Part shown: positions 1 to 14,200 of the stretch, piece by piece | Layout of the letters: every line of letters starts with the position of its first letter | Numbering within the stretch: the first letter of the stretch is position 1 | The notes under the pieces: generated by a model | Databases searched by the model: none | Told to the model about the DNA's origin: nothing | Seen by the model: the letters and a program-made list of their open reading frames with translations, nothing else | Translations under genes and position numbers: made by a program | Assembly: GCA_964247055.1 (NCBI GenBank) | Contig: OZ176053.1 | Location: forward strand, 9,734,001 to 9,798,000 | From: Paragordius varius | Taxonomy: Eukaryota; Nematomorpha | Reading direction: 5' to 3' | Length of the DNA stretch: 64,000 nucleotides

Positions 1-1642
1 AGTTCCGATTCCGGACCCAATTTTTTGGGAAAAAATTTCTTTTTCAATTTTTTCCGGTAAGTTATTCAATTGGCTCCACTTTTTATATTAAGGAAATATA
101 TTATTTACAATGTAAATAAAATGTCACAAAAATTCGAGCTTATATATATAACCTAAAAATTTGATAAATGCTGTCACGAAAAATATAATTAATAGAAATA
201 TAAAAAAATATTACAGTTTATTTTCTATCAAAATTAAGCCGTTAAATACGTTCCAATGTTTTATTTGACATACGAATTAAAGTGATTTTTTACAATCTGT
301 CCTCTTTCAAAACTTTTTTGTTTGAAGATGCGCTTAAATGCCAAATGCAAATTTCTGAGTTTGGCGATATCTTTCTTAAATTTAAAATTTCTTTGGGTTA
401 AAAAACTACCGCAAAGGGTAATTAAGTGTTAATCATTGGGATAGTTGTCTGAATTTCTGTTAAAATCAAATATTGTAAAAGCATATGGAATGTAGGTTGC
501 AATATTGAAAATATATTCAAGATTTAGATGAACCGTTTCAGAAATTGGAAATGCAGCCTAACAGTTTGAAAAAAAGATGTGTTTTTTATATAAATAAATT
601 ATAGGGTTTGATATATTTATATAATAGCATTTATAATTAACCATCAGCATATGCAAACCGTAATCAGAACTATTTGACACCAAAAATAATGAAATCGGCA
701 CCGAAGCCAATTTTTTTGGTAGAAAATCTTCGGAATTAAAACCAATTTTACATTAAACTGACTTAAGGTAACCCAATGTATATCCAAGTGTTGATAAATA
801 CTTTGTAAAATGTGTGTTTTCACCTAAATTTTTGACATTAGACTAATTTTCAAAAATATCATTTTCAAAAGCAGGATACTAAGCTCTTATATCGACTTTA
901 TCAAACTTATCGCAAAAACTTTGCGCTATATTGGATAAAAAATACTAAGCTTGTTTTAGTTTCCTTTTTAGATATTCAGAAATACTTGGAAAAAATTTGA
1001 CCAAAATGTGGTCAACCCTTTTAATAAATCATGTCCGATTATGTTGCCTCAATACCAATTTTAATGAAGAGCTAAAATTTCTAATTTAATTAAAGATAAA
1101 TTATTTTTTAACACACTTTGATATGTAGTAGATAATCAACCTTTTTTGAAAATTTATTACTGTTATATCTTGTGTTTTTTAATTGTTTGTTGATGTGTAT
1201 GTGAGTAAATTTAAAATATGACATACATTTATGCATTGAGTTAAATGGTTTAAGGCATAATGCAAAAAAATGATTTTCTTTTTAAAAAAATGATAAAGTA
1301 AAATAGATTTATGGGTGGCAAAATCCTTACGAGTCCTTATATGTATGCTGTATTAAACTAAACTCTCAGGTCATTTATGATATATATGTTATTAACATTT
1401 TTATCACGTATTTCAATTTTTAACAATTTATTTTGTCATTCATCACTAAAATATAATATCAAAGAGATGCTTTATTTTTTGCTATAAAAATGAAATAAAA
1501 TTTATAGATATATGTCACATTATATGATTAATTTTAAATGAGCCCCTTTTTGAAAAGAGTGTTTTGTTTCCTAACATAAAATAATTGCAAATATCAATTT
1601 TAACATGATATGTATGACAAATCATAATTTTAAAACAAGAAC

Positions 1643-1978
1643 CATTTACAATTTAAAATCACCCTTGATCAATTCAAATTCACTCTAAAATAAATTAGTG
1701 TTTTTTTGAGATCAAAAATTGCCTATATTTTTTTTATTTTTAAATAATAAAATTTGGTTTAAAATTAATCTGAAAAAATAATGAACTATGCCATAAGAAG
1801 AATATATTTCTTATTAAGAATGAGTTATATTAGCCCGAAAATAACTTATTTTTAGGGTGAATTGTTTGAGGGTGAATATGAATTGTCGAGGGTCAATTCG
1901 AATTGTTCAAGGGTGAATATTAATTGTTCGAGGGTCAATTTGAATTGTTAAAGGGTGAATTAGAATTGTAAATGGTAT
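1643..1978. mobile_element. Palindromic MITE-like element with 21-bp repeats in its arms (copy 1)
   Basis: The left end reads ACCATTTACAATTTAAAATC and the right end is its inverse (GAATTGTAAATGGT). The right arm carries several tandem copies of a unit like GGGTGAATTTGAATTGTTCGA; the left arm carries decayed inverse units (AATTCAAATTCACTC). A second, much better preserved copy lies at 56219-56596. The centre is AT-rich and non-coding. No transposase is present. Confidence 0.7.
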
Positions 1979-2622
1979 ATAAAATTTGAAAACGGTTCCA
2001 TGTTTATTTACCAAAAAGCTTGCATTTATATTACCCAACAATCGTTTTATAGTAAGCTATATTAATGGTTAAAAAACTTATCTGTAAGAATCATTTTGTT
2101 TCCGGGTTTCACCCAATTAAAGACTCCTACCATTAATATATTTTTTATCCTGACACTTCCACAAAAAAATATGTATAAATCTATTTTTTTGTAAAAATAA
2201 ATTATTCATTTTACATAATTTATGCATCATTTATTTTGTTTAATTTGTTGCAAAAAATATTAAAAATATAAAGTAGGATAGCTAAGGCCAGGTATACATA
2301 AATTATTAAAAAATTCACTATTTTAATACATGATATATATAATATATATAAGGAGTTTTGGTTGACATTGTACTAACTTGTTTAGTTTAGAGCTGATGAG
2401 CTAACTTCCTTTCAACACACCTTTTTGAGATTCGTTAAAATTATTTTTCTGTGTTATGTTTGTAGAAACAACAAATTACTTTTTTACATGTTAGTATATT
2501 TTATCATATATCTTTTACACAATATATTTATTTATATTAAGGTTCAAGAATTTATATTTTACATACCATATACAAATTAGTTATTAAAAAATGGATATTT
2601 TGACGTGATAACAATGAATATA

Positions 2623-2800
2623 CAGTATGAGTAAGTATATATATTGCTAAAAAGTTATTAATTATTGCCAAATAGAATATGCAGCAAAAAGAATTACTAT
2701 TGGCTAATAATAGTAAAAAGTGAGAAAAAATTATTATATGTCGTATATGCTATTTGGCAATTATTAATAACTTTCTAGCAATGTAAACTTACTTATACTG
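2623..2800. mobile_element. Short palindromic MITE, Tc1/mariner-type ends
   Basis: Terminal inverted repeat CAGTATGAGTAAGT pairs with ACTTACTTATACTG. The preceding dinucleotide is TA, as in Tc1/mariner insertions; the 3' flank is now AA. Long inner arms also pair (TTGCTAAAAAGTTATTAATT with AATTATTAATAACTTTCTAG). Non-coding. Confidence 0.65.
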
Positions 2801-3016
2801 AATAATAAGAAGTTAATTTTGTTTATTTAATTTGGAACAAACTTTGCATAAGGTACTGTATTAAATGATTAAACTACCCCATTTTAATTAATACAATACT
2901 ATTTTATGTTAATTAGAGTTATTTTATATATTTATTTTTTTGATCACAAATTGATAATAATGAATATTTTTTATTCCCATAATATTAATGAGATTTCTGA
3001 AAAATGTAAGTTTATA

Positions 3017-3345
3017 ATAAAGTATCCAACATGCAGCCCAATTCGAAATATTCTGTACGGCCCGCAAAAAATTTGAAAAATTTCAAATAAATACAAAATG
3101 ATTTTTAAAGCTATGCTTATTGATTTTTAGTAAAATTGATGTTTCTTAAAGAAATTTTCTTAATAATCTCCCCAATGGAAAAAACTAGCGAAAATAAATA
3201 AAATAAATGGTAATTATATTGTTGCTTTTTTACAGTCTTATGTTTGAAATTTAATAAAATATTTATAAATAATATTTCTCAAATGTAGCCTGTCGATTTC
3301 TCGAGTTCGAAATGCGGCCCATGCCATTCGTGTTGGACGCCCCTG
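3017..3345. mobile_element. Short hAT-like non-autonomous remnant
   Basis: The right end reads, on the minus strand, CAGGGGCGTCCAACACGAAT followed by GGCATGGGCCGC. The left end has the matching but truncated TATCCAACATGCAGCCC. CAGGGGTGTCCAA plus GGCCC is typical of hAT (Charlie-like) termini in animals. The centre shares 'ttttacagtcttatg' with the remnant at about 29.45-29.69 kb, so both derive from one family. No coding remains. Confidence 0.6.
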
Positions 3346-3404
3346 TTTTAAGCTAATCGAAAATGGATAAATTTGTTTACTTATATTTATTATTTATTTT
3401 TTAG

Positions 3405-3476
3405 AATTTTAAAGAACAATCAAATTACTTGGATATCGGAACGAGCTTTTGAGGGTCTTTACAACCTCAACAAACT
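3405..3476 (+). CDS. ADGRA: ADGRA exon: leucine-rich repeat (equivalent of LRR2)
   Basis: Exactly 72 nt, preceded by 'ttttttag' and followed by 'gtaaat'. It starts with the third base of a codon and ends two bases into the next Leu codon. It reads ILKNNQITWISERAFEGL then YNLNKL, a textbook 24-residue LRR (LxxNxIxxI..AFxGLxxLxxL). Closest to the second LRR of vertebrate ADGRA3. Confidence 0.85.
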
Positions 3477-6400
3477 GTAAATAATTTTTGACTATTTTTT
3501 CCCTAATGTACAAAGAAACTAAAATTTAATTGTATATGTATTATTGGAGAAGTTAGCCAGCATCATGATATTTATGGGATTAACGCAAAAATTAATTGGA
3601 AAAAAATAAAAAAAATGATTTGGGTTTATATGTAATGGGGGGATGAATGCCTTTTCTTTTTATGTAATGGTAATTGAATTTTTCCCTCTCTAATTTATTG
3701 GATTCCCCAAAATTAACATGGATTAAATGAACGAACATGTACTTTCAGTAAAGAATCGTTAAATTCTCTCGTTTTATAATTTTTATTTTTAACATTTTTC
3801 GAATACATAACAATTTTTGCATTGGCATAGTTGGTTAATTTTGTTAAAAATTCTTTTTTCATATAATTAATTTTGGGATATTTCATAACTTAAAGATATA
3901 TATATATGTGACCCATTCAAAACTATCTCATTTGTAGCCTTTTAAAAATTTAAGATTATTTATTCATACAGCTACAATCATTGTGAATGTACAGTAGCGT
4001 ATGGTGAAAAACAAAATATTGTTGATATTAAACATTTTTTACCCATACTTTAACAATAATTTTGTTTATTTAATTTTGACTAACTTTTTTTATACCATAC
4101 GTTACTGTATATATTGAATCTTTTCTTTGCTGATCTCCAAAGCACAATTTAAAATAAGAAAAACAAATTATTTATACCTGCTCACATACATGCATTTAAT
4201 TATTTCCTTCCACCAAATAAAAGATCTTTATAACGGGGAATAGCATTAGAGTTGCGAAATTAAATTCAAATACAATATACACATTAATGTTTGCCAATTG
4301 GCAATACAGTAGCATATGGGTAAAAACAACAAATGGTTGAAATTGCCATTTTTTTACTATATGGGCAAAATTTGTTTTCTATCATACGCTAAGGTATAAC
4401 CCAAAATGGCCAAATATAATGTGAATTGATCAACATTAATGTGATTACTGTATTTCATTTATTAAAATAATCTTTTGTTAACCAGACATTAGTCATATTT
4501 TTGCTTTTGAACGCAAAAAATCTTTTGATCTATTCATTTATGGTTGGGAAGAACGAAAAAACTGACCATATTTGCCTTTTCTTCTCAAATGTGGATGTAG
4601 ATGGCATGGTTTGCGCAAAAAATTATTTTTTCTCTTAAACAATATAAACCGAAAAAATAAGAATTTAGACAGTTTGTTTAGTGCCTAAAAATAATAGGAA
4701 ACTTCTTTTGGACCAGTAGATTTCACTGTGAGATGCTAAAATAAATGACATTTAACTCTCTTATGATGCGTTTTCTTTTCCAACAGTTATTGTCTTATAA
4801 AAATCTAATCCTCGTTTTAAGTTCCGTTTAAACATTTATAGATTCGTAGGTTTAAACTAAAAGAATAAACCACAATGGCTTATGTATGTCATATATTTTA
4901 GAGATCTATCAAGAAATCAATTATATGCAATCAATTCAAAGATGTTTTTGGGATTACCGAAATTGCAAAGATTGTAAGTTTTTGATATACAAAACTATAT
5001 TGAATTTTTTGGCAATAAATTAATTTTAAATTTAATCAAAAATTGATTGTTGTAAGTCGATTGGTTTTATACATAAATGTTTTAGCTTACCTGTTTTCAT
5101 TATTTCACTTTTAACACAAGTAAAGATGAATTAAATCTATAAATGTACTTTGGTTATATAAAAATAGAATTATAGCAATTCAAAAAATTAAGCTTTTATA
5201 TTATTTAATTACCAATGCAATTTTTTCATATATTTTTAAAATACTCATCATATTGGGCATGGTCTTCACATTAATTAAAAAAAATCATTTCAAACTTTTT
5301 CCACAAATATTTTCAATTTTTTATTAAATTGGTGAAATTAGGCATTTAAATACATATAATTTAAAAAATATAATTTCTTTTACACATACAGTACCCTGTT
5401 TTTTGTAGCCATAATTCCTATTTTTTGGATAATTGGCCATACAGTAGCGTATGGTTAAAAACAACAATTCAATATTTTTTGTTCATCTAAAAGAGGTGCA
5501 TATAAAAACTAGTTTTAAAAGGCGATTGCAGTAGAAATGCATGCGTTCATCTTTATAATTTTATGTATTATTAAATTAGATCATACCATTAAAAATATTT
5601 TTTCAATTCTTAATTTATAACAGTCGTCGATGTTGCAAACTTCTTATGATTTAATACCTAATTTACGATAAAAAATATTTTATTAGTTTATTTTATGTGT
5701 TAATACTTGTCTCATAACTCAAAGATTCCATTTTTTTATCCTATAAATTTATACATTTATTTTTGGTTCATATTATAGAAATTTGGCAGAAAATTCCTTT
5801 ATTTATGTCAAAGAAAGGACAGTAGAAGTTATGGCAGCCTTGCGTTGGATGTAATTTTCAATATAATCACTTATTTTATTATCATATGTTAATAAAAAAA
5901 ATAATATAAAAAAAGTGATTAACATTAGTTTCAAAAAATAATGTAAATACCTTTATATGATAATAAAATTGAAAAATATCAATCAACCCAAATAGGATAG
6001 TTTTTAAGTTGAAATTTTAGTGACTTATATGTTTTTACAGAAATCTCCCAAATCATCGCATGGTTTGTGATTGCAAACTCCGTTGGATTTTGACATGGAC
6101 GTTTAATTCTGTGCAAATGCCCAAAAATTTAGTTTGTGGACCCTTCATTAGGACGGTCGAGGGGAAAAGTATTAAACGCTTAAAAAAGAAGGAATTGAAA
6201 TGTGGTAAAAATTTTGATTCTTAACTCAAATAAAATAGATTTAGATATTTTATTATTACATTTAATGTTGCTTTTAGATTGGCCCATGAACCCGGACACA
6301 TTAGTTATGAATCCATCGCAAAATCAAATATTATTTGTACATGATACGTTTATAGTGACATGTACATACAGTATTATCATACCACTCATTGCCGAATTAT

Positions 6401-9400
6401 CTAGTTACAATGCCTCCTTTCCTCTGTACTTGAAGGAATTTCGGGAATATTTTACATCATTGGAATCATCAAATCTTACTAATGAATTCATTGAACAAAT
6501 AGTTCAGCTAGATTGGTTTCATACAAAATATTCACTTGATAAAACAGAATTAACCAATCTTCTATTAAATGGCACCTATTCCGATCTTTCCATCAGTACA
6601 CATTACAATTATATTTGGGAAAAATTTGGTGACATGTCCCTAACAATCAATTCAACCCTAATAATCCATAACTTAAAAGATGAATCAATTTATCAGTTCA
6701 ATATCAACAATAGTAAAAATAGCGCCATAAACGCATCTATCAGTCATCAAAACAACTTATTAAATGACCATAATGGTGTTTGGGGATGTAGAGCTCGTCA
6801 AAATTTCGCATATTCTCCCAATATCCTTGACATGTTTCAAAAATATGTTAAAAGTGTTAACAGTAAATCAACCCATATAATGTCTGATATCAATAACTCC
6901 ACACCACCTCTCAGTGTAAAAATTCTACCAATATTTACAACATCCCCATCATTGACAATGGAAGATTGGAGAAATGTGTCCAAACAAATACGCATAGATA
7001 TTTTGTCACCTAAAACGCGACAATGTCCATTAAATGTGACAGGGACGGAAAAGGGTTCTTTTGTGTGGCCTGTTAGTTTGCGTGACAGTACAGTACAAAT
7101 CATGTGTCCATACTCTTTGATACCAAATAACGCTTCCAACTTTAGAAGTTATCGTAGAGATTCTGATGCAGAAAATATCATTACTCACGCAATGTGGCTT
7201 AATTTGTTAAAATTACAAAATTATGATAACAATAGAAATGCAAATAATTTGACAATGACAAGGGATAACCTTGCCAATGCAGCCTGGGCCTTTCGACAGT
7301 GTCTAATAAATGGTACTTGGGCCAATGTAATTAATGATACACAATGTTCATATGCTTCACCCATAACTCGGGAATTGGATTTTCTTTTGAAAGTAACTAG
7401 TGTTTTTATAACATTTCTCTTGATAGTGTAGTGTAGACTAATGTTGGATATTATCCCAATTTTTGAAAAGGGTCATGTTTATAGGAATATAGGTTTTTAT
7501 GATAAGAGAGTGACTGTTTGGATTTCATATGAAGGAAGTCGTGATATGTGTTTAATCAGAATGGTTAAATTTGATATATATGTGCTCCTTTAATATAATA
7601 ACTTTGATGTAATAGTAGAATAGTCAATGTTGAAGATTATGTAAAGAAATTTTCATAGTTTCTATATAAAAAAACTTAAATTTGCGTTTGATTCTTTAAG
7701 ATTTTCTTGAAAACTCCTTTATATATAATTATTAGATTGATATAGCCATACCCACGTTTCATCAAATACTATCACGCATTCTCGTATTACTGGAAAAAAC
7801 AATGGTGAAAAAATCCAACAAATTTTTCAGACAACTTATCAACACACTCGATGTAATATTTATTGTAAATTTGTTGGAAAAATATTTGAGCCATATCGTC
7901 GAAACCAAATCCTCGTTGGATATTATGGTATGCATCTTGAAATAAAATTTTGTATTAAATAATACTATTATTAATAAATATAAATATGAACCAATATTTT
8001 AATTTTGATTCCATGATGTATATGCGAAAAACTAAAATCGATTACTAATCCCAAATTTTTTGAATCCTGAGTTATCAATATATTGTATCGTAATATTGGA
8101 TATTTATATTTTGCATTTTTTTCCATATTATAGCACGGAGAAACTGTTATTAATATTATCAATGCAATTTTTAACATGCCTTCTAAACTTTTATGGGATG
8201 CACAAATGCGAAGGGATTCAACCTCAAAGTAATGCTACATATGTATCAATTGAACTCATAATCTTAGCTTGTAATCAAATAAATTATACTGTTTTATAAT
8301 TTGCCATTTTTTATATGTAGCAAAAGACTGTATGTTTTTTTATACAATTAAATATCTCTAAATAAAAATGATTATTAAATGATAAATCTTCATAATATAT
8401 TTCGCTTTACATTAGGGACAAAAGAAAAGGTTAATTGAACATTGTAGCATAATTATTCATTAATATGTGAAAAAACCAAAGTTTAGGAATAATGTAATAC
8501 ATTATGTTACTATAAATGTAAATTTATGCTTCTATGCTAATTTTTAATTTATGGAACCGTAAAAACATTTTCATTTTATAATCCCAAACTAAAATCTATA
8601 AATTAAAAAAAAATTATTTATAACAACCGTAATGAATTGAAAAATAGAATTTTAGCTATATTGGATACTACGACATCTCTTCTGCTCCATCGCAAAGGCA
8701 GCAAAGAATTCACCATTGATACGGCTAATATAATTGTGCAAACTATACAAGTTAATCCAGTAAAATTCAACGGTCTCTCGTGCGTTTTACATCATGGGCA
8801 TAAAACGACTTCCCCTATTATTAAAACAATGAACCATATCAAACCGTTTTTATGGACGTCTACACCAAATTTGACAGCAACCTTCAAAGGTATCATTTTT
8901 TTAATATATTAAACAGCAGTACACCTCCTTCTTATAATGTGACCTTCGCTTTTAACTACTTGACATTATAATTAAATAGGATCATAGTGTTCGAATACAA
9001 CGGACTAGAGTTGTGTCTTTTCCCTCAAATTACCTAGTTGGGTTTTTTAGACATGATAATTACCAAAAACAATAAAAAAATATTTGATCAATTTCATAAA
9101 ATGGAAAAAATTTTACCTAAAAGTTACAGTTTTTATTGGTAAGAAACCATTTTCTGACAGTAATAGCAGTGGCTCCCAAAAGCGAGCGTAAAAAAATCTA
9201 AGGGGGGGGGGGGGGGGCGCGAAAAATTTGGAGAGTTTAATTAAAAAATAAAACTAGACACTAATTAAAGATTTCAAGTGCCAATTATCAAAATTTTTCA
9301 CCGATATGGAAAAAATATTTCAAAAAATGCAGATATAAGGATCTCATTGATTGGGATTTTATAAAATAATATATTTTACATTTTCTTGGATTTTCTGAGA

Positions 9401-11218
9401 GGAGGGGCGCATAAATGTTTATTTTCAATTTGGTGGGGCATGAATATAGGTTGGGAACCACTAATCTATAGGATGCATAATAAATGTTTTTTTTAAATTA
9501 GGGCGTAGCATATCCTTGTTTTACGTGGAAAAATATTGATAAAATAATACCCAAGGAATAATAAATTTATATTTTATATTTTGAAGCAGATCTAGATGAA
9601 GTGTATAGTTTGATGAATACATATTCCAATTCTACGCCATATAACTCCCGTGTTACCAATTTTTTGGAAAATCCCACAGTATCAAAGCATTCAATCGATT
9701 TTTTTGCCGAAAAATCTTATTTGAGATGCCTAGCATTACAACCCAAACATGGCCTTTTCAACGACGATATGTCAAATGACAACTCAAATATTAAAATAAA
9801 TAAGGTAAATAGATATTCAAAAATTATTAAATGATCAATAAAATAAGATCATCTGTGGCTGCATTATCAATCTTTTTATTACGGTTTGAAGTTGAAATAG
9901 AATCTAATCTCGCATAGATATGGGGTTTTCAGCGTCTAAAAAACTTTACGTCTAGATAACAGTATATAGTTTAGTGTGGTTAAATAAAAGCAGCATAATT
10001 ATATTTTTTTGGTTAAAGAATATGTGGTAAATGTTTGTTTTTCCCAATTTTTGGGGAATCAATAATTAGATAAAGATCGGCACAACAATATTATAATTAT
10101 ATTTTTCCCACTGGTGACCACTTTACGAAGAGCCAAGCTGCTTTTAATTTTCAAGAATTGTACGTAACATTTATATTTTTATTTATAAAAATTTAAATAA
10201 CATACTATTTATTTTAGCAAGCATTGATGTATTTCAATATACCTGCTATTACGATTTCTTCCGAAACGTCCCCGGATATCGTTCAAAATGACCAACCTAT
10301 TTCACCACCAAAACAAATGTCAGCCTTTAGTAATTTATTTTACAACCGAGGCAATCGAATACGCAATATACCCTCCAGATCTTTGACTATAAAAAATAGG
10401 AATTTCCTGCCGCTCAATCTAATAAAAAATGGCGTGAGAGCCAAAAATCTCATGATTAAAATTATAATAATTAAACGTCCTAACATGTTAAGTTACAATG
10501 CAAAATGGAGTGGAGAAAGACAAAAGATGACTGAATACATGGAAAGTGAGTATCCAAAGATGCCCTCATACTTACCACTTCATGCAAAATTTGAAGAAGA
10601 GAATTTGCGTTACAATCATTTAAAATTAACTTTCATCAAAAAATTAAACAAGATAAAACCGGTTTTAACTTCCCCAGTAGTGTCTATTTCTTTGGGTATA
10701 TTTAAAATTTGTTTCATAACGAATATTTGCAATAATTTTATGTAAAAAAATGTTGATTTTCTGAATATACATTGAAATATTTTATAAGAATTTATGTTTA
10801 ACAATTTACGTCATTCTAGCTACCGAAAAATGCGAAAATTAATACTTTATTAAACATAGTTTAAATTTGCTGATAATATCGCTAAAAATAATTATAAAAA
10901 ATATCTTTATTAAAAAGGATTAAATTATCTGAATATGTGTCTGCCAAAATTTTAAAGTTCGTTCTTAGAAATTAAAATTACTGGGTTATTTTAAAACATA
11001 TTCTGATAAAATATTTATGCATGCATGTCCTATTCTATATTCTTTCCAGAAAATTTTGATGAAGACACCGTTTCTTTTAATTTGACGACGCGTCCATTCG
11101 TAATTACGTTTGCTTGCTTGGGACCCACCATGAATGATAAACCATTGAATTTTGGTATTATAACGCATTACATTCCAACTCAAAAATATGCTTATTATTA
11201 TAGTTTATCAAAAAAATA

Positions 11219-11253
<35 letters not shown>

Positions 11254-14200
11254 CATTATACAGACGAAAATTATTGGTCGGATCAGGCATGTAAATTAAT
11301 CGACTACACCGATAAAATGTGCACTTTAAGTTGTCAAACTACCAAAAATATAGCCTTGTTACAGGTTAAATATGAAATCTTTTAAAATTGAATCGTATAA
11401 CACCCAATTTTTATATATAAAAATATTTAATTTGAAATCTTTGGTAATATATTAAAATTGATAATTGAATTGTTTTGATTATATTATAATTTTTTCATTT
11501 ATAGGATTCGACCCTGTTACTATACCATAATAATCAGTTTAAAAAATTGCTTGAACAATCAATATCGGTGACGGGTCATGCTGATCAAATTAAGGGCACT
11601 AAAACATCAAATCAATATAATATTGATGCAAACCAAAAATATCAAAACAGTAACATATCTTTCCCTTGGTATACTTATCTGGGCGGCGCTTTGCTGTTTT
11701 TGGCATTGACCCTTTTATCAGTTATCTACATCGCTTTGAATGGGTACTTTAAGACGCTTTTTCCTCTTTTGTTTTGATATCTTTTAATCGTTGTAATAAT
11801 TTGTAATTTTATATTATTTTTATTTTAGCACTTTATTGATCCATCACACTTTAATGCACTGTTACATAAATTTTTGGATCAATTTGGTCATTGGTCTCGT
11901 CCTTTATTTGTTTGGAATCGGGTTTTTCTTATTAAATGCGCATGGACTAAATCTTTTGGGTAATACTATAAATCCGATACTAAAATATGACAAAATAGCA
12001 TTGAATGTAAAATCATTGTTTCACTCCCAATCCACATCAAATATGGCAAAAAGCAATCCATTTACACATCATCTCGTGAAAAGCGATATAGATCATCAAA
12101 ATATAAAATCTGCTAATAAGAATTTAAACGAAATCATAGCAACCCTTTTTTGGATATCATCGCCAGTAACCATGTCTTGTCAGATTGTTGGAATTCTGTC
12201 CCATTTTTGTTCCCTGTGCATACTTATATGGATGACATTAATTACGAAGTTATTAAAATATTATATATTTCTTAATTGAGTAAACCATTTATGAAGAATG
12301 ATTATCAGCATAACTTATTAATTAACGTTCAGTTGTAATTAATTTTATAATTTCTAATATATATATTAGGTATAAAAGGTGGCAGGTAAATTTAAAAATA
12401 AAATTTACTAATATAGAGCAACGAAGTTTTAGATATAATATCGATATTATTATATGCTTTATAAGCGGGTGTAATCATAAGTTTTTACCGGTTTTTAAGT
12501 AAATACATTTTTGAATAAAGACAATTAATTTTATTTAAAATATTCTATATCGGCTTCTACACAGTTTGCCCATCTTTCAGGTATTATATGAGTGCCATTC
12601 AAATGCTGATTGTTTTTGCGGAAAACCATTCATCAAGCCATTTTCCAACGTCTTTAAAAGTGCTGTTCTGCGCGCGAGTTTTTTATTGATGCAAAAGACA
12701 ATAATCAGATAGCGTGGCATGAGACAGCGGATGCGGATGAATTTTCCTTAGAAGGATTTGAGGCGTCTCTTGATGGTTTATCTGTCTCGTATAGGTCATT
12801 TCATGGCAAAATCCCGTGTCTTCTATCCGACGGTCGTTTTCGATTATTGGATGGTTAATTAATTATTTGTTGATGATAGCGTTGTGTATTAACGGGTTCA
12901 CCGGGTTTCAAATGTTTATTCACAATATCTATTCTCACCATAACACAGAGCACTGTCTTCTTGCAAGCTATTTGGCATTGGTGATGGAATGGCTTGCCCA
13001 GGTAGAACCTCCTTGGACCACAAAATAAAGCCACTTCTCATCACCCACACAATCCGACGCAAAAATGATTTCTTTTCGTGACGTTGAGGCAAGATTTTAC
13101 AAGTCACTTTGCAATTTTTCATTACGTTTATTCGAATTGTTTGAGATCATTTACCGAATTTATTGGTTTTCCCATTACTCTTAGACATCTAATGATTGTT
13201 TTTTGCGATACATGTAATGCTTCTGCTAATTGTGAATCATCATCCAACAACTCTTGCAACTTAGCGCCCACACTCTTTCACATGAAGCATAAATATTTTG
13301 AAACTATGTTTCATATGTGTTATTAGATAGAACATGTCACCATAAATTTCTGCCAGCAAACGATAATGATCAACAGCATATCGCAATGCGTGCCGCAAAC
13401 GTTCTTTTTCAGCAAAAAGACATGATTATTGAAGGAATAACCTTTGGCTAACTTGTTTGTGTTTGTCGTTTAACGTCAGATGAACTTGGGGTTATCATAA
13501 TAATCGTCTGCGTACTTTCGCTGAAGTCTTCTTTTAGTTAAACCGGTAATAACTTATGACTACACCTAAATATTTATAATTACCTGCTTAAAGTAGAATA
13601 AAACAAACAACTTTTCATAATATATTTCAAAATTAAAAACACATTTTTAATTATTTTAAATTGCTCCCAGGCCGAATATTAAATTTTATTACAGACGAGA
13701 CTTTGGAAAAATAACTTTTTTTATTTAATGTTTTATTTGTATATAAATTTCGTTATTATCGATATCTGATACTTTAAAATTACAGAACAATTTATTCGAA
13801 TATTCAAAGTGTTCGTTTGTCCCATGGCTTTAATCCGTGTGTCCGCAAATACAATTCATATTACAATAATGCTGTGTCGATGCAGGAAGAATCAATATCT
13901 ACCCATGTTTCACAACATCCACAGCAATTGATACGAAGTGAGAATAAAGAACCAAAAGCTTTAAGTAGAACAAGCAGTAAAAGTCAAAATGAACCCATAA
14001 GATGTTCCAATCAATTATTTTATAGTGATCGAAACAACAACAATAACAACAATAATTGTATAACGAATGAACCATATATACAATGCTATACCACATCTCA
14101 TAGCATAAGGAATGGTTTACATGGCCCAATAAACCAAAATAAAGCCAATTTTCAAAAATATCAACATAATAATTTTAAATATGGACCAATAGCAAATGAT

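Larger units (their letters stand above)
1..3404. other. Non-coding AT-rich stretch, 5' intron or intergenic
   Basis: No open frame of coding character was found. The receptor encoded downstream should have a signal peptide, an LRR N-terminal cap and one more 72-nt LRR exon; I searched this stretch for them by eye and did not find them, so they may lie upstream of the window. Bases 1-1060 share short blocks (for example an 'aaaactacc(c/g)caaag' block followed by a 'gtgttaa' block) with 38.3-38.5 kb and 52.3 kb, so this is partly degenerate dispersed repeat. Confidence 0.55.
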
